Positions 52,570-61,719 of a stretch of DNA of 64,000 bases are shown here, piece by piece. The notes beneath the pieces were generated by a model. The model saw only the letters and a program-made list of their open reading frames with translations. It did not search any database and was not told the DNA's origin. The position numbers and the translations under genes were made by a program. The DNA comes from Azospirillum canadense (lineage in GTDB: Bacteria > Pseudomonadota > Alphaproteobacteria > Azospirillales > Azospirillaceae): contig NZ_JAOQNG010000003.1 in assembly GCF_025961225.1 (NCBI RefSeq), positions 620,001-684,000 of the forward strand, written 5' to 3'. Position 1 is the first letter of the stretch; every line of letters starts with the position of its first letter.

Positions 52570-53538
52570 TCAGGACACCTTTTGGAAGATCGGCCGACCG
52601 AGGCTGGTCATTCGGTTGATCACGGCGCAGGCGATGCGAGCTTCCACCTTCTGGGCGGACAGACTCCGAGCCCGCAGGCTGCGGCCGATCAACACTTTGT
52701 ACCGGTAGCACGCGGTTTCCACGAGCGAGCGCTTGCCGTAGCCGACGGCACGCTGCCACCCCAGGCGGCCCTTCTCGGCAATCATCCGGATGTGATGGTC
52801 GCGCTGAGTTGGAACCACCTCGGCCGTGCCACTCGGGACGGCCGTGGAGCGCGGCGGGATGATCACCCTGGCGTCGGGTTGGCGTTCAGCGACGGTCCGA
52901 TATACGGGATCGCCATCGTACGCGCCGTCAGCCAGAACCGCCCTGATCGGGGCGGCAATCTGATCGAGCAAGGGGCCGACCTGCGAGGCATCACCCTCGT
53001 CCGTGGTGGTCAGCTCCGCCGCGAGAATGTCGCCGTGATCCGGATCCACGGCGATGTGCAGCCGCCGCCAGGTACGGTGTGGTTTCCCACCATGTTTCTC
53101 GTGCTGCCATTCGCCCGCCCCAAAGACCTTCAGGCCCGAGGAGTCGATGATCACGCTCACCGCTCCATTTGGCACCTTCAACGCCGTCGTCAGCGCCAGG
53201 CGCGCACTGCGCCGGGCCAGGGTTGTGTGGTCTGGAACCGGCAGGTCGAGACCAAGCAGTTGCATGATGGAGCGCAGTAGCCCCTCGGTCTGGCGCCACG
53301 GCCGGCCCATGGCCAAACGCAGCATGACAGCGGTTTCGACGGCGAGGTCCGCGTGGGCCGGCGGTCGGCCGCGTTTGCCTGTCTTGGCTGGCGTCCACGC
53401 CTCCAGCGCCTCCGGCGTGGTCCAGACGGTCAAGCTGCCGCGCTGCTGCAGAGCCCGATCATACGCCGGCCAATTCGCGACCTTGTACTTGGCCTTCGGG
53501 ATGTGATGACGACGTGGCTCGTTGTGCTTGTAGGGCAT
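52570..53538 (-). CDS. IS5-family (IS903-like) transposase, intact
   Basis: 322 residues from the ATG at 53538 (MPYKHNEPRRHHIPKAKYK). DDE residues lie in VIIDSSGLKVFGAGEW, VLADGAYDGD and KRSLVETACYRYK. It is the second full-length IS5 transposase in the window and distinct from that at 1830. Its left IS end is at about 52520; the right end was not located and meets an IS110 remnant near 53570. Confidence 0.88.
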   Translation of the reverse strand: MPYKHNEPRRHHIPKAKYKVANWPAYDRALQQRGSLTVWTTPEALEAWTPAKTGKRGRPPAHADLAVETAVMLRLAMGRPWRQTEGLLRSIMQLLGLDLPVPDHTTLARRSARLALTTALKVPNGAVSVIIDSSGLKVFGAGEWQHEKHGGKPHRTWRRLHIAVDPDHGDILAAELTTTDEGDASQVGPLLDQIAAPIRAVLADGAYDGDPVYRTVAERQPDARVIIPPRSTAVPSGTAEVVPTQRDHHIRMIAEKGRLGWQRAVGYGKRSLVETACYRYKVLIGRSLRARSLSAQKVEARIACAVINRMTSLGRPIFQKVS

Positions 53539-53589
53539 GCGCGCTCTCGGCAACGGGGCATACCTCTATACCCGTCCATCGCCCGTTCA

Positions 53590-54022
53590 GCCGCCGTTTC
53601 CCGATTTATGCGCCAAAGCCCACCTGCGGGGCTTCTGCGGCTTGGTTCCCAAACGCAGCGCCTCGGGCGGGGTCGAGCGACCGGGGCAGAAGCTGACCAA
53701 GAGCGGTCATGACCGGATCAAGCGGGCGCTCTACCTGGCAGCCGACACCGCCCGGCGGGTCGATCCGCAACTGGCCGAGGTCGACTGGCGCTTGATGGTG
53801 CACAAGGGCCATCACCATCGCCAGGCTCTGTGTGCGGTGGCGAACCGTCTGGTCAACCGGATCCTGAGCGTGCTCCGGAGCGGCCGATCCTACGGTCTGC
53901 GTGGCCTGGAGGGCGAGCCGATCACGGTCGCCCAAGGCCGGCAGATCATCGCCGCTCGGTTCAGCGTGCCGGCGGCGATCCGAGGCAGCCGACGCCGCCA
54001 ACGGGTCGCAGCATGCGGGTGA
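53590..54022 (+). pseudogene. C-terminal remnant of an IS110-family transposase
   Basis: The frame reads FCGLVPKRSASGGVERPGQK then LTKSGHDRIKRALYLAAD and ends VPAAIRGSRRRQR... at 54022. This is the Transposase_20 half with the serine region (SASGG). The DEDD domain is missing. The attached guide-RNA-like region is still present downstream. Confidence 0.8.
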
Positions 54023-54034
54023 CTGCTCGTCCAG

Positions 54035-54205
54035 GTCTCTTTGTTCGACCGAAAGACGACCGTCTTTTCGTCCCGACCGGCTTGCCCCAAGGCGCCGCGC
54101 GCAGACACCGGCAAGGCCGGGCCTTCAGGCCCGCCGCCTCCGGCGGCATGGCCTTGCCGGCGGCGAGCACGGTGCCAGGCTGGGGTGGTCGGGAGCTGTT
54201 GACAG
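54035..54205 (+). ncRNA. IS110 guide-RNA-like region of the remnant
   Basis: Outer stem CCGGCAAGGCC (54108-54118) with GGCCTTGCCGG (54150-54160) encloses hairpins GGGCCT-TC-AGGCCC and GCCGCC-TCC-GGCGGC. The order and pairing are like the other IS110 non-coding regions, with different bases in the stems. Confidence 0.45.
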
Positions 54206-54706
54206 TTGGTACGAGATCACTTGGCGGTCGATCCCGATACCGGCGCGATCCTCGCGTCCGCGCTGACGACCACGCAGGACGGCGATGCTTCCCTGGTCGG
54301 CCCACTGCTCGACCAGATCGCCCGCCCAATCGGCACGGTGCTGGCGGACGGGGCTTACGACGGCGAGCCCGTGTACCGCGCCGTCGCCGCCCATAGTCCT
54401 GACGCGCAGGGGATCATCCCGCCGCGCTCAACCGCGGTGCCGAGCGCCACGACCGAAAATGCCCCCAGCCAACGCGACCGCCACATCCAGATGAGCGCCG
54501 AGCGTGGTCGGTTGGGCTGGCAGCGGGCGGTGCAGTACGGCCGCCGCTCCTTGGGCGAGGTGGCGATGATGCGCTATAAGCAACTGATCGGGCGCAGCCT
54601 CCGGGCTCGGAGTCTGGCGGCCCAGAAGGTCGAGGCCGCCGTCGGCTGCAAGGTCATGAACATCATGACCCGCTTGGGCATGCCGGCCACCTCCAAAGTC
54701 GCCTGA
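54206..54706 (+). pseudogene. C-terminal half of an IS5 transposase
   Basis: It reads LAVDPDTGAILASALTTTQ, VLADGAYDGEPVYRAVAAHS, RRSLGEVAMMRYKQLIG and ends ATSKVA. The first catalytic aspartate and the N-terminus are absent, cut where the IS110 remnant begins. Confidence 0.8.
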
Positions 54707-54825
54707 TCACCACTGGCCGCCCGTGGACTCCGCCCTCACGCCGATTTGCGCGCCAAAGTCACCCCCAAGCCGACCTCGCTTCCCACTTGGCCGTGGCGCC
54801 TGCCTCCAAACTCTCGGCACTCCTT

Positions 54826-55647
54826 TCAGTGGGTGTGACCATCCCGCAATCCCTTTTCCGGCACTGGGTTTGGGGCCACCACGAGCCCCAAACACCAGCC
54901 AAGGTAAAAGCGTAGATCATCGTAGAACGCCTCCGGTGTGTAAAGCTGCAGGCCGGGGCTTCCGATCATCTCGGAACCCGTCTGGATCCCCCAGGCGAGG
55001 AGCATCCAGCTCCCCGCCACCCACGCCGTGAGCTGCGCCAATGCCGGAATGGTGCACTCATCCCAATGGCGAAGCACGATTCTGGTGCCAAGCAGCGCGA
55101 TCAGAAAGCCCGGCACCGCGCTCGTCGCCACGATCGGCCAGCCCCACCCATAAGAATGGCCGATGATAACAATCCAGGCACACGCCAAGCCGGTCGCCGG
55201 AAGAGCAAGCCGGCGCGCGGTGCCCGCGACGAACCAGGCGGCCATTACCGCCGCCGGGATCGAGGCCCACTCACAGGCGCTGTCGATCGCTCGTGCCAAG
55301 TTGGCTCGCTTCGCCTCGTCACCGGCGTGCTCACCGCCGAGATACGCGATCATTGCTTCGTGGATGCACACGACGGCAACCCCAAAGGCCAGCGACACCA
55401 GAACCCCAAGCAGCAATCCGCCGGATGGCTCGTGCGCCAGCCGCCACCGCCTGGCCTTGAGCCGTTCCACCAGCGGTTCGACGAAAAAAGCAAAAAGCGT
55501 CCCGATGAACAGCGCGGAGCACAGTTCCGCGGCCCCGAAATGGCCGCGCATCAGCACGAACCCTTGCCACAGGAGCTCCGGAGCGAAGGCGCAGACGGAC
55601 ACCCACAGCGTGTAAACGGCGTAGGCCAAGGCACGAGTGAACGGCAT
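54826..55647 (-). CDS. Integral membrane protein, function unknown
   Basis: 273 residues with about seven hydrophobic helices (for example LAYAVYTLWVSVCAFAPELL, GLLLGVLVSLAFGVAVVCIH, LACAWIVIIGHSYGWGWPIV). A charged segment HAGDEAKRANLARAIDSACEW lies between helices. No family was recognised. It is one of the few non-mobile genes in this part and may have been carried in with the GST-like gene next to it, which is on the same strand 78 bases upstream. Confidence 0.6.
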   Translation of the reverse strand: MPFTRALAYAVYTLWVSVCAFAPELLWQGFVLMRGHFGAAELCSALFIGTLFAFFVEPLVERLKARRWRLAHEPSGGLLLGVLVSLAFGVAVVCIHEAMIAYLGGEHAGDEAKRANLARAIDSACEWASIPAAVMAAWFVAGTARRLALPATGLACAWIVIIGHSYGWGWPIVATSAVPGFLIALLGTRIVLRHWDECTIPALAQLTAWVAGSWMLLAWGIQTGSEMIGSPGLQLYTPEAFYDDLRFYLGWCLGLVVAPNPVPEKGLRDGHTH

Positions 55648-55725
55648 GGATTGCCTCCCTCATCTCAAATGGCCACGCCGAGGCGATGCTGGTTCCCGTC
55701 CGGACTCGCCCGCCAAGATCGGCTT

Positions 55726-56430
55726 TTACGCAGGCGGTGCCACACTCACCAGCGGAACCGTGCGGCGGCAGAAGTCGACCAGATTGGGCTGCGCCGCGAC
55801 ATACGCGCGGAGCGGCGTGTCGATTTCGTACCGGTAAATGTTGGGCAGGAAGCCCATCAGGGCCGTGTCAATGCTGTGCGGCGTGTCGCCGAACAGGAAC
55901 GGCCGCTCCGCCAGGGTGCCAGCGACGGCGCTCAAGTCAGCGAGACCGCGGCTGTAGATCTGGTCGGGCTCGTAACGACCAATGCCCTGGAAATGATAGC
56001 GTTTCAGGTTGTACTCCCGTGCCGCCTCAAGCAAGGTCTCGGTGAGGTCTGGGTGCGTGTTCAGCAACTGGTCCCGAAATAAGGGCCAGAACCGCGCGTC
56101 GGCCCACCGCGAGTAGGACATCACCCAATACAAGTCATCGAGCGTGCGCCGGACCATGTGGTCGATGCGGCGTTCGGCCGCGCTGAGGTCATCGTCGATC
56201 GCCAGACGATGCTGTCGGATTAGGTGCGCGATGATGAGATCACTGTCTCCGATCACAGTGCCGCCATCCATGATGTACGGCAGTTGCCCGCGGGGGGCAT
56301 CACGGGTGTCGATGATGTGCTCTTGCCGATAGGACAGCCCACACAGGCGCAGAAACGCCACAGTCTTGAGGCCGTACGGATTGTTGTCCGCGAGACCGAA
56401 CAGGTGAGGGTAGGTGTACAGCGTGATCAT
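55726..56430 (-). CDS. Glutathione S-transferase-like protein
   Basis: 234 residues from the ATG at 56430 (GGAG site); earlier in-frame starts at 56442 and 56532 are less likely. The N-terminal thioredoxin-like half has PYGLKTVAFLRLCGLSYRQE, the cis-proline in GQLPYIMDGGTVIGDSDLII (SNAIL-type glutathione site SDLI), and then an all-helical half with RPFLFGDTPHSIDTALMGFL. It likely conjugates or reduces glutathione-linked substrates; metaxin-like members of this type exist in bacteria. Substrate unknown. Confidence 0.82.
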   Translation of the reverse strand: MITLYTYPHLFGLADNNPYGLKTVAFLRLCGLSYRQEHIIDTRDAPRGQLPYIMDGGTVIGDSDLIIAHLIRQHRLAIDDDLSAAERRIDHMVRRTLDDLYWVMSYSRWADARFWPLFRDQLLNTHPDLTETLLEAAREYNLKRYHFQGIGRYEPDQIYSRGLADLSAVAGTLAERPFLFGDTPHSIDTALMGFLPNIYRYEIDTPLRAYVAAQPNLVDFCRRTVPLVSVAPPA

Positions 56431-56573
56431 GGCCGACTCCATCCGCTTGTCGCCCGGCTGGGGCCACGGCCTCGGTGCGGGATCGACCGCGGCGGGGTCC
56501 CCTGCAGCGCCCAGCATGGCATGGTGTGGCAATCATTGGGTATTCGATCATTGGGACAGGATGTGCCTGAGCG

Positions 56574-56919
56574 CTCCGCGGCAACGATCCGCGCCATGGC
56601 GGCGCACACGCCGGACACCGCGGTGATCGTGCTGGCCCGGTCCATGGCTGTAACGAGTGCGACCGCTGAAGCCAATCCAACACAGCGCGATCGGCACCTG
56701 CGGTCCATCGCCGAGCACGGACGCATGGCGTGGCAGAAGGCCTGCCGGAACAACGTCCGCGCACCGGTCGAGGCGGTCTTCCGCCGCTGGAAACGCGTCC
56801 TCGGCGACGGCTTGCGGTTCCGTACCGAGGAACGGCGAAAAGCCGAGATCGCTATCGCGATCCGGATGCTGAACCGCATGCTCGACCTCGGACGCCCGGA
56901 CTCCGTCCGCGTCGCGTAA
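56574..56919 (+). pseudogene. C-terminal fragment of an IS5 transposase
   Basis: It covers MAAHTPDTAVIVLARS to LDLGRPDSVRVA. From about 56682 to the end it is identical to the C-terminus of the IS5 pseudogene at 39388-40357 (NNVRAPVEAVFRRWKRV). The upstream part is diverged, then lost. Confidence 0.85.
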
Positions 56920-56966
56920 TCAGAAGGCCGGGAAAGAGCTTCCTGCGACCGAAGTCACCTCGCTGC

Positions 56967-58582
56967 AACATCTATGGACGCCCCCCGCCCTGCAAGAGCG
57001 TTTTTCGACATGGCGGCTTGAGAAGTCGGTTGCTGCCATCGATCCGGCCTACGGTTGCAGCCCGTGAGCTGCTGGCCTTGATGAGATCCGCGGATCGACG
57101 CCCAATCAACGTCGCGAGCTCGTCGGCTCGTTGTTGCAGACGGGCTTGGCCGATCCCGGTCCGACCGGTTGTGCCATCACATCGTCCATCGCCCTCGCAA
57201 CCGAAGGAGAGCTTGTCGTCCTGCGCTCAGGTCGCCGATCCGGTGACCAGCGCGGCCCTGATCATTGTCGTTTCATCGTCCAACCTCTTTGTTCGACTGC
57301 CGGGACCACCTCTTCGTCCCGACCTGCCCTTGCCCAAAGCACCGCGCACAACGCAGGGCAAGGCTGGCCCGCCAGGGCCACCGCCGAAGGCGGCATGGCC
57401 TTGCCCGAGCGAGCACGGTGCTACCCTGCCGCCGGTCGGGATCACGGGGGGAAGCCGTCGCGCCCATGGCCGTCTCACGCCGCAGCCGGTTCGGCCGCCG
57501 TGCCGGGCCGCCGGTAGTCCTCGCCACGGGTCATCACGGCCCAGGCGGTGCGGGCCAGCTTGTTGGCCAGAGCTACCACCGCGACGTTGAAGGGGCGGCG
57601 GCTCAGCAGCCCGGCCAGCCAGGGCGCGGTCTTGCCCTGCCAGCGCATCACCGTCCGGGCGCCATTCACCAGCATCCGGCGCAGGTAGCCGTCGCCCGCC
57701 TTCGAGATTCCGCCCAGGCGCTCCTTGCCGCCGCTCGCGTGCTGGCGCGGCACCAGGCCGAGCCACGCCGCCAAGTGGCGGCCCGATGCGAAGACGGTCG
57801 CGTCGCCGATCGTTGCGGCCAGCGCCGTCGCGGTGACCGGCCCGATGCCCGGGACCGTCATCAGCCGCCGGCACACCTCATCCTCCTTGGCCTGCTCGGC
57901 CAGCCGAGCGTCCAATTCGCCGACCCGCCGTTCCGTGTCGCGCAGGTGGTCGACCAAGCCTTGAAGGACCTCCCGGGCCAGGGCGGGAATCCGCGTGTCC
58001 TCCGGGTCGGCCAGCACGGCGGTCAATTCGGCAACCTTGCCGGCCCCCTGCGGCGCGACAATGCCGAACTCGGCCAAGTGCCCACGCAACGCGTTGATCA
58101 CCTGCGTCTTCTGGGCGCCCAGCACCTCGCGCACCCGGTGGACCACCAGGGTGCCCTGCTGCTGCTCGGTCTTGACCGGCACGAAGCGCATGCTCGGCCG
58201 CTGCACGGCCTCGCAGATCGCCTCCGCGTCGGCCCGATCGGTCTTGTGGCGCTTCACGTAGGGCCGGACGTACTGGGGCGCCATCAGGCGCACCGCGTGG
58301 CCGAACCGGGCGATCTCGCGCGCCCAAAAATGCGACCCGGCACAAGCCTCCATCCCGACCACGCACGGCGTCAGGGTGGCGAAGAACACCAGCATCGCAT
58401 CCCGGCGCAGCCGCTTGGTCGTCACCACCTTGCCGTGGACGTCGACGCCGTGGACCTGGAACACCGACTTCGCCAGATCGAGACCGATAAACGCCGCAGT
58501 CATGGCACAACTCCCGTCATGAGAGGAACCTGTCCGTTATCTGGCACTGCCGTGCCGAAAACGGGGGACGTCCATCTCATCA
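56967..58582 (-). mobile_element. IS110-family element, type A, copy 2
   Basis: Inverted repeats ATGGACGCCCCCCG (56974-56987) and CGGGGGACGTCCAT (58562-58575). It is the mirror image of the copy at 37725-39340 and again abuts an IS5 tip (TCGCTGCAACA near 56960). Confidence 0.85.
57475..58503 (-). CDS. IS110-family transposase, type A copy 2
   Basis: 342 residues, the same translation as copy 1 at 37804-38832, with DEDD and serine regions intact. Its 3' non-coding part (56988-57474) is the same guide-RNA candidate as at 38833-39319. Confidence 0.93.
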   Translation of the reverse strand: MTAAFIGLDLAKSVFQVHGVDVHGKVVTTKRLRRDAMLVFFATLTPCVVGMEACAGSHFWAREIARFGHAVRLMAPQYVRPYVKRHKTDRADAEAICEAVQRPSMRFVPVKTEQQQGTLVVHRVREVLGAQKTQVINALRGHLAEFGIVAPQGAGKVAELTAVLADPEDTRIPALAREVLQGLVDHLRDTERRVGELDARLAEQAKEDEVCRRLMTVPGIGPVTATALAATIGDATVFASGRHLAAWLGLVPRQHASGGKERLGGISKAGDGYLRRMLVNGARTVMRWQGKTAPWLAGLLSRRPFNVAVVALANKLARTAWAVMTRGEDYRRPGTAAEPAAA

Positions 58583-58781
58583 AGGTCGCCAACTGCCGAG
58601 TCATCCATGATGCGACAAATGACGCTTTGACGCTGTGCCATGCTCGAATTCATGGCGAACAGTTCAAAAACACGCGAATGCTCATCACTTTGAATGAAGA
58701 AATGCTTACCACGCATGCCGGCTGGATCCGCTCTCAATCGTTCCGCATCCTCATACAAAGGCAACTCGGCCTCTGCTTGCT

Positions 58782-59840
58782 GTGGAGACAGAGGTGACCG
58801 CCACTGGCCGTGAACATCGATGGATTTTTCCATCACGCCGCGCGTTCTTGTCGGTCGCTGCAACAACGGCCGCGCTTGCCGCGCGACCGCCGATCGCTTT
58901 CGGCGCCCAATCATCGTCGGAGCCCGCGGACATCGGGGCCCGCATCCTTGCGCTGTTCGACCCTTTGCCCGGCGACAAGTCCATCAAGATCTGGGGGCCG
59001 GCCACCGACACGGCGAGCGCATTTCTGGTCGAACGCAACGCCTCCGCCCGTCTGTTCGTCGGCAGCGCCATCAAGGCCTTCGTGCTGGCGGAGCGGTTGC
59101 GTCAGCTCGACTCCCCGACCATCGTGCAGACGCTGCAGACGCAGCAGATTGCTCTCGATGCTGGAGTCTGGTCGCCGGACAGCCAGACCTTCAACCCGCC
59201 GCACCTGTCAGGCCTGGTTTCCGAGCGCACCGCGCTTGAAGCAATGATCATGCACAGCGACAACACCGCGACCGACATGGAGCTTCGGCAGGCCGGTCCG
59301 GACAAGGTACGCTCCCTCATCACTTCCATGGGGCTGACCAGCACGTCGATCCCGGACAGCACCCGGGTGTTTTTCGGCTATCTGTTCGGCGCTCCGAACT
59401 ACAAGGAGTACAGTTGGTCCGATGTGACGGCGCTCCCGGACGAGGCGCCGGTGGTTCATCCGCCTCTCAACGATACCGCAACGCTCGCCTCATCGGCGGA
59501 TGATCTCGTGACTTTTTATTCCCAAGCGCTGCAGGGCAAGCTTTTCACTCATGCCGAAACGCTGCGGGAATTCCGGCGCATTCTGATGATGGGCGACGCG
59601 ATCTTTCTGATTCCGTTGCCGCTGGGCGTAAACGCCTTCGCCAAAGGCGGCAGCATCGATCTTCCCGGCCACCATGCCCTGTGCATCGCGGGCGGGATGT
59701 ATTGCGCACACCGCTGGGCGTACTACAGTATGATCGTCAATTGGAGCGCACCCGCTCAGACCGACCCGGCAACCGTGAGCGCCTGTGCGGCCGCGCTGAG
59801 GCAGGCGTTCGAACTGGTCAAGGATGCACTGTCCACCTGA
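58782..59840 (+). CDS. Tat-exported class A beta-lactamase-like serine hydrolase
   Basis: About 352 residues from a GTG at 58782 (a later GTG at 58794 is possible). A twin-arginine signal SRRAFLSVAATTAALAA lies at residues 18-34. Penicillin-recognising motifs: S95-x-x-K98 in GSAIKAF and S159-D160-N161 in MHSDNTATD. The third motif is KGG (288-290) rather than KTG/KSG. It is longer than usual class A enzymes (about 290 residues). A true beta-lactamase is possible, but a related hydrolase or transpeptidase role cannot be excluded. It is flanked by IS110 elements on both sides, suggesting acquisition. Confidence 0.82.
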   Translation: METEVTATGREHRWIFPSRRAFLSVAATTAALAARPPIAFGAQSSSEPADIGARILALFDPLPGDKSIKIWGPATDTASAFLVERNASARLFVGSAIKAFVLAERLRQLDSPTIVQTLQTQQIALDAGVWSPDSQTFNPPHLSGLVSERTALEAMIMHSDNTATDMELRQAGPDKVRSLITSMGLTSTSIPDSTRVFFGYLFGAPNYKEYSWSDVTALPDEAPVVHPPLNDTATLASSADDLVTFYSQALQGKLFTHAETLREFRRILMMGDAIFLIPLPLGVNAFAKGGSIDLPGHHALCIAGGMYCAHRWAYYSMIVNWSAPAQTDPATVSACAAALRQAFELVKDALST

Positions 59841-59896
59841 GCTTTATGAAGGCGGACGCTTTCGCCATGGTGTCTCGCTGCTCACGCGACCCAGCA

Positions 59897-60119
59897 TCAA
59901 TCCTGGGGAGGACTTGCCTTCAGGGACTTCGGTGGACGACCGCGTCGGCGCGGGGCATCTGGCTTGGGAAGGGGCCGATCTTCCAGCAGCCCCTGCGCAA
60001 TGGCCTGTCCCAGCAGGTTCTGCACGGACGACACCGACCAGCGCGTCTCACCGCGCGGCGTCCGGCAGTGAATGCCTTCCAGATGCCGGGCGATGTTGGC
60101 GAGCGTCGGGTGTTGTCAT
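59897..60119 (-). pseudogene. Serine recombinase C-terminal fragment, cut by IS110
   Basis: The minus strand reads TLANIARHLEGIHCRTPRGE then TRWSVSSVQNLLGQAIAQGL and a basic tail PRRRGRPPKSL before TGA at 59897-59899. It resembles the DNA-binding C-terminus of resolvase/invertase-type recombinases. The N-terminal catalytic part is missing and the fragment ends exactly at the IS110 type C end. Confidence 0.6.
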
Positions 60120-60136
60120 GTGTGGACGACCGCTGC

Positions 60137-60551
60137 GGCGCAAGGGAAAAGAGATCTGGCTTGGCGAAAAGGTCGGGTGCGGTCCTGTGTCCGGCCTCGA
60201 AGGATGCGGTTCTGATGACCGCGGGCCATGATGAACTCCGCGGGATTGGGTCCCGATCAACGTGCCGCGCTCGAGGCGCATGACAGTACGTGGGTCTTCC
60301 CGATCCCCGGCTCGAACCGTTTCGCCATCACCTCTCTCGGCACCCTCACACAGCATGGTCCTGTTCTTCAGCGTTACCAAACCGGACGGTCCAGCGACAC
60401 GGTGGCTTGCATCCGATGGTGGAACAGACCGCTCGGCGGCGGGGCCTTGTCAAGCCCAGCGCCGCCGCAGGCGGTGGCCCGCAGGCCCAGGCTTGAGAAG
60501 GTTCCGCGGACGGGCGGACAATCCGCTCCGGATGCTCCTGGCGCTCACCGC
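60137..60551 (-). ncRNA. Candidate IS110 guide RNA region, type C copy 2
   Basis: Second copy of the non-coding region at 47186-47600, with the same three-way-junction stems on the minus strand. It covers the 415 bases between the transposase stop and the element end. Confidence 0.5.
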
Positions 60552-61580
60552 TCAGGGAACCGCCGGAACCGGGACAGTCTTGCGGTAGACGTCGCCGCGG
60601 CTGAGCACCGCCCAAGCGACGCGGGCCATCTTGTTGGCCAGCGCGATGCTGACCAGCCGGGGCGGTTTGCGGGCCAGCAGGCCCTTCAGCCACTCGCCCT
60701 CGCCGGGCGCTTTGCGGCGGGCATAGCGGATCACCGTGGTGGCGCCCATGACCAGAAGACGGCGGAGCGAGCGGTCGCCGGCCTTGGTGATGCCGCCGAG
60801 CCGATCCTTGCCGCCGCGGGAATTCTGCCGCGGCACCAGCCCCAGCCACGCGGCCAGCTGGCGGCCGTTCTTGAACGCGCTCGGATCGCTGACGGTGGCG
60901 GCGAGCACTGAGGCGGTGATCGGCCCGATGCCGGGAATGGTGGCCAGATTGCGACTGGCCTCGGTGGTGCGATGCCACGCCAGGATGGCCTTCTCCAGGG
61001 CCGCAATCCGCGCACGGCAGCTCGCGATCTGTTCGGCCAATTCCACCAGCGCCAAGCGAACCAGCTCGGGGAGCGTCAGATCGTTCAGCCGATCGATCAA
61101 CTCGGCCAGCTTACGAGGGCCTTGCGCCCCCACGATGCCGAATTCCGCCAGATGGGCGCGCAGGGCATTGAGCAGCATGGTGCGCTGCCGCACCAGCAGG
61201 TCACGGGAGCGATGAAGCACCAGAACGCCTTGCTGGTCCTCGCTCTTGATCGGAACGAAGGCCATGTGCGGCCGCGTCACCGCCTCGGCAATGGCCGCGG
61301 CATCGGCGGCGTCGTTCTTCTTGCCGCGCTGGACGTAGGCCTTGACCCGGGTCGGCGGGATCAGCCGGACCTCATGGCCGAGAGCCCGGATGAGACGCGC
61401 CCAGTGATGAGCCGTCGCGCACGCCTCCATACCGACCAGGCAAGGCGTCAAGCCACGAAAGAACGCCTCCACCTGCTCCCGGCGAAGCTGCCGGCGCACG
61501 ACCACCTTTCCGGCTTCATCAACGCCATGAACCTGGAAGACGTGCTTGGCAAGATCAAGACCGACGGTGACAATGCTCAT
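60552..61580 (-). CDS. IS110-family transposase, type C copy 2
   Basis: 342 residues from the ATG at 61580. Nearly the same as the copy at 46157-47185; visible differences are SSGGK to SRGGK in the serine region (RQNSRGGK) and KPARLVS to KPPRLVS. The first change alters a residue beside the catalytic region, so activity may differ between copies. Confidence 0.92.
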   Translation of the reverse strand: MSIVTVGLDLAKHVFQVHGVDEAGKVVVRRQLRREQVEAFFRGLTPCLVGMEACATAHHWARLIRALGHEVRLIPPTRVKAYVQRGKKNDAADAAAIAEAVTRPHMAFVPIKSEDQQGVLVLHRSRDLLVRQRTMLLNALRAHLAEFGIVGAQGPRKLAELIDRLNDLTLPELVRLALVELAEQIASCRARIAALEKAILAWHRTTEASRNLATIPGIGPITASVLAATVSDPSAFKNGRQLAAWLGLVPRQNSRGGKDRLGGITKAGDRSLRRLLVMGATTVIRYARRKAPGEGEWLKGLLARKPPRLVSIALANKMARVAWAVLSRGDVYRKTVPVPAVP

Positions 61581-61719
61581 GTGGACGGCCCTCTCATAGG
61601 TGGAGTTCAGCAACCACCAATCTATGGCACCTCGATGCCGGGAGCAGCGGTCGTCCACACCATCAACTTCGCGGTCAGTTGATGCGCGGAGGGTTTGAAT
61701 AACCCCAGTGTTCACTGGA

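Larger units (their letters stand above)
60117..61667 (-). mobile_element. IS110-family element, type C, copy 2
   Basis: The 17-bp repeat GTGTGGACGACCGCTGC is at 60120-60136 and inverted at 61644-61660. The sequence mirrors 46070-47620 with few changes. It again lies just beyond the IS6-type gene. Confidence 0.88.
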
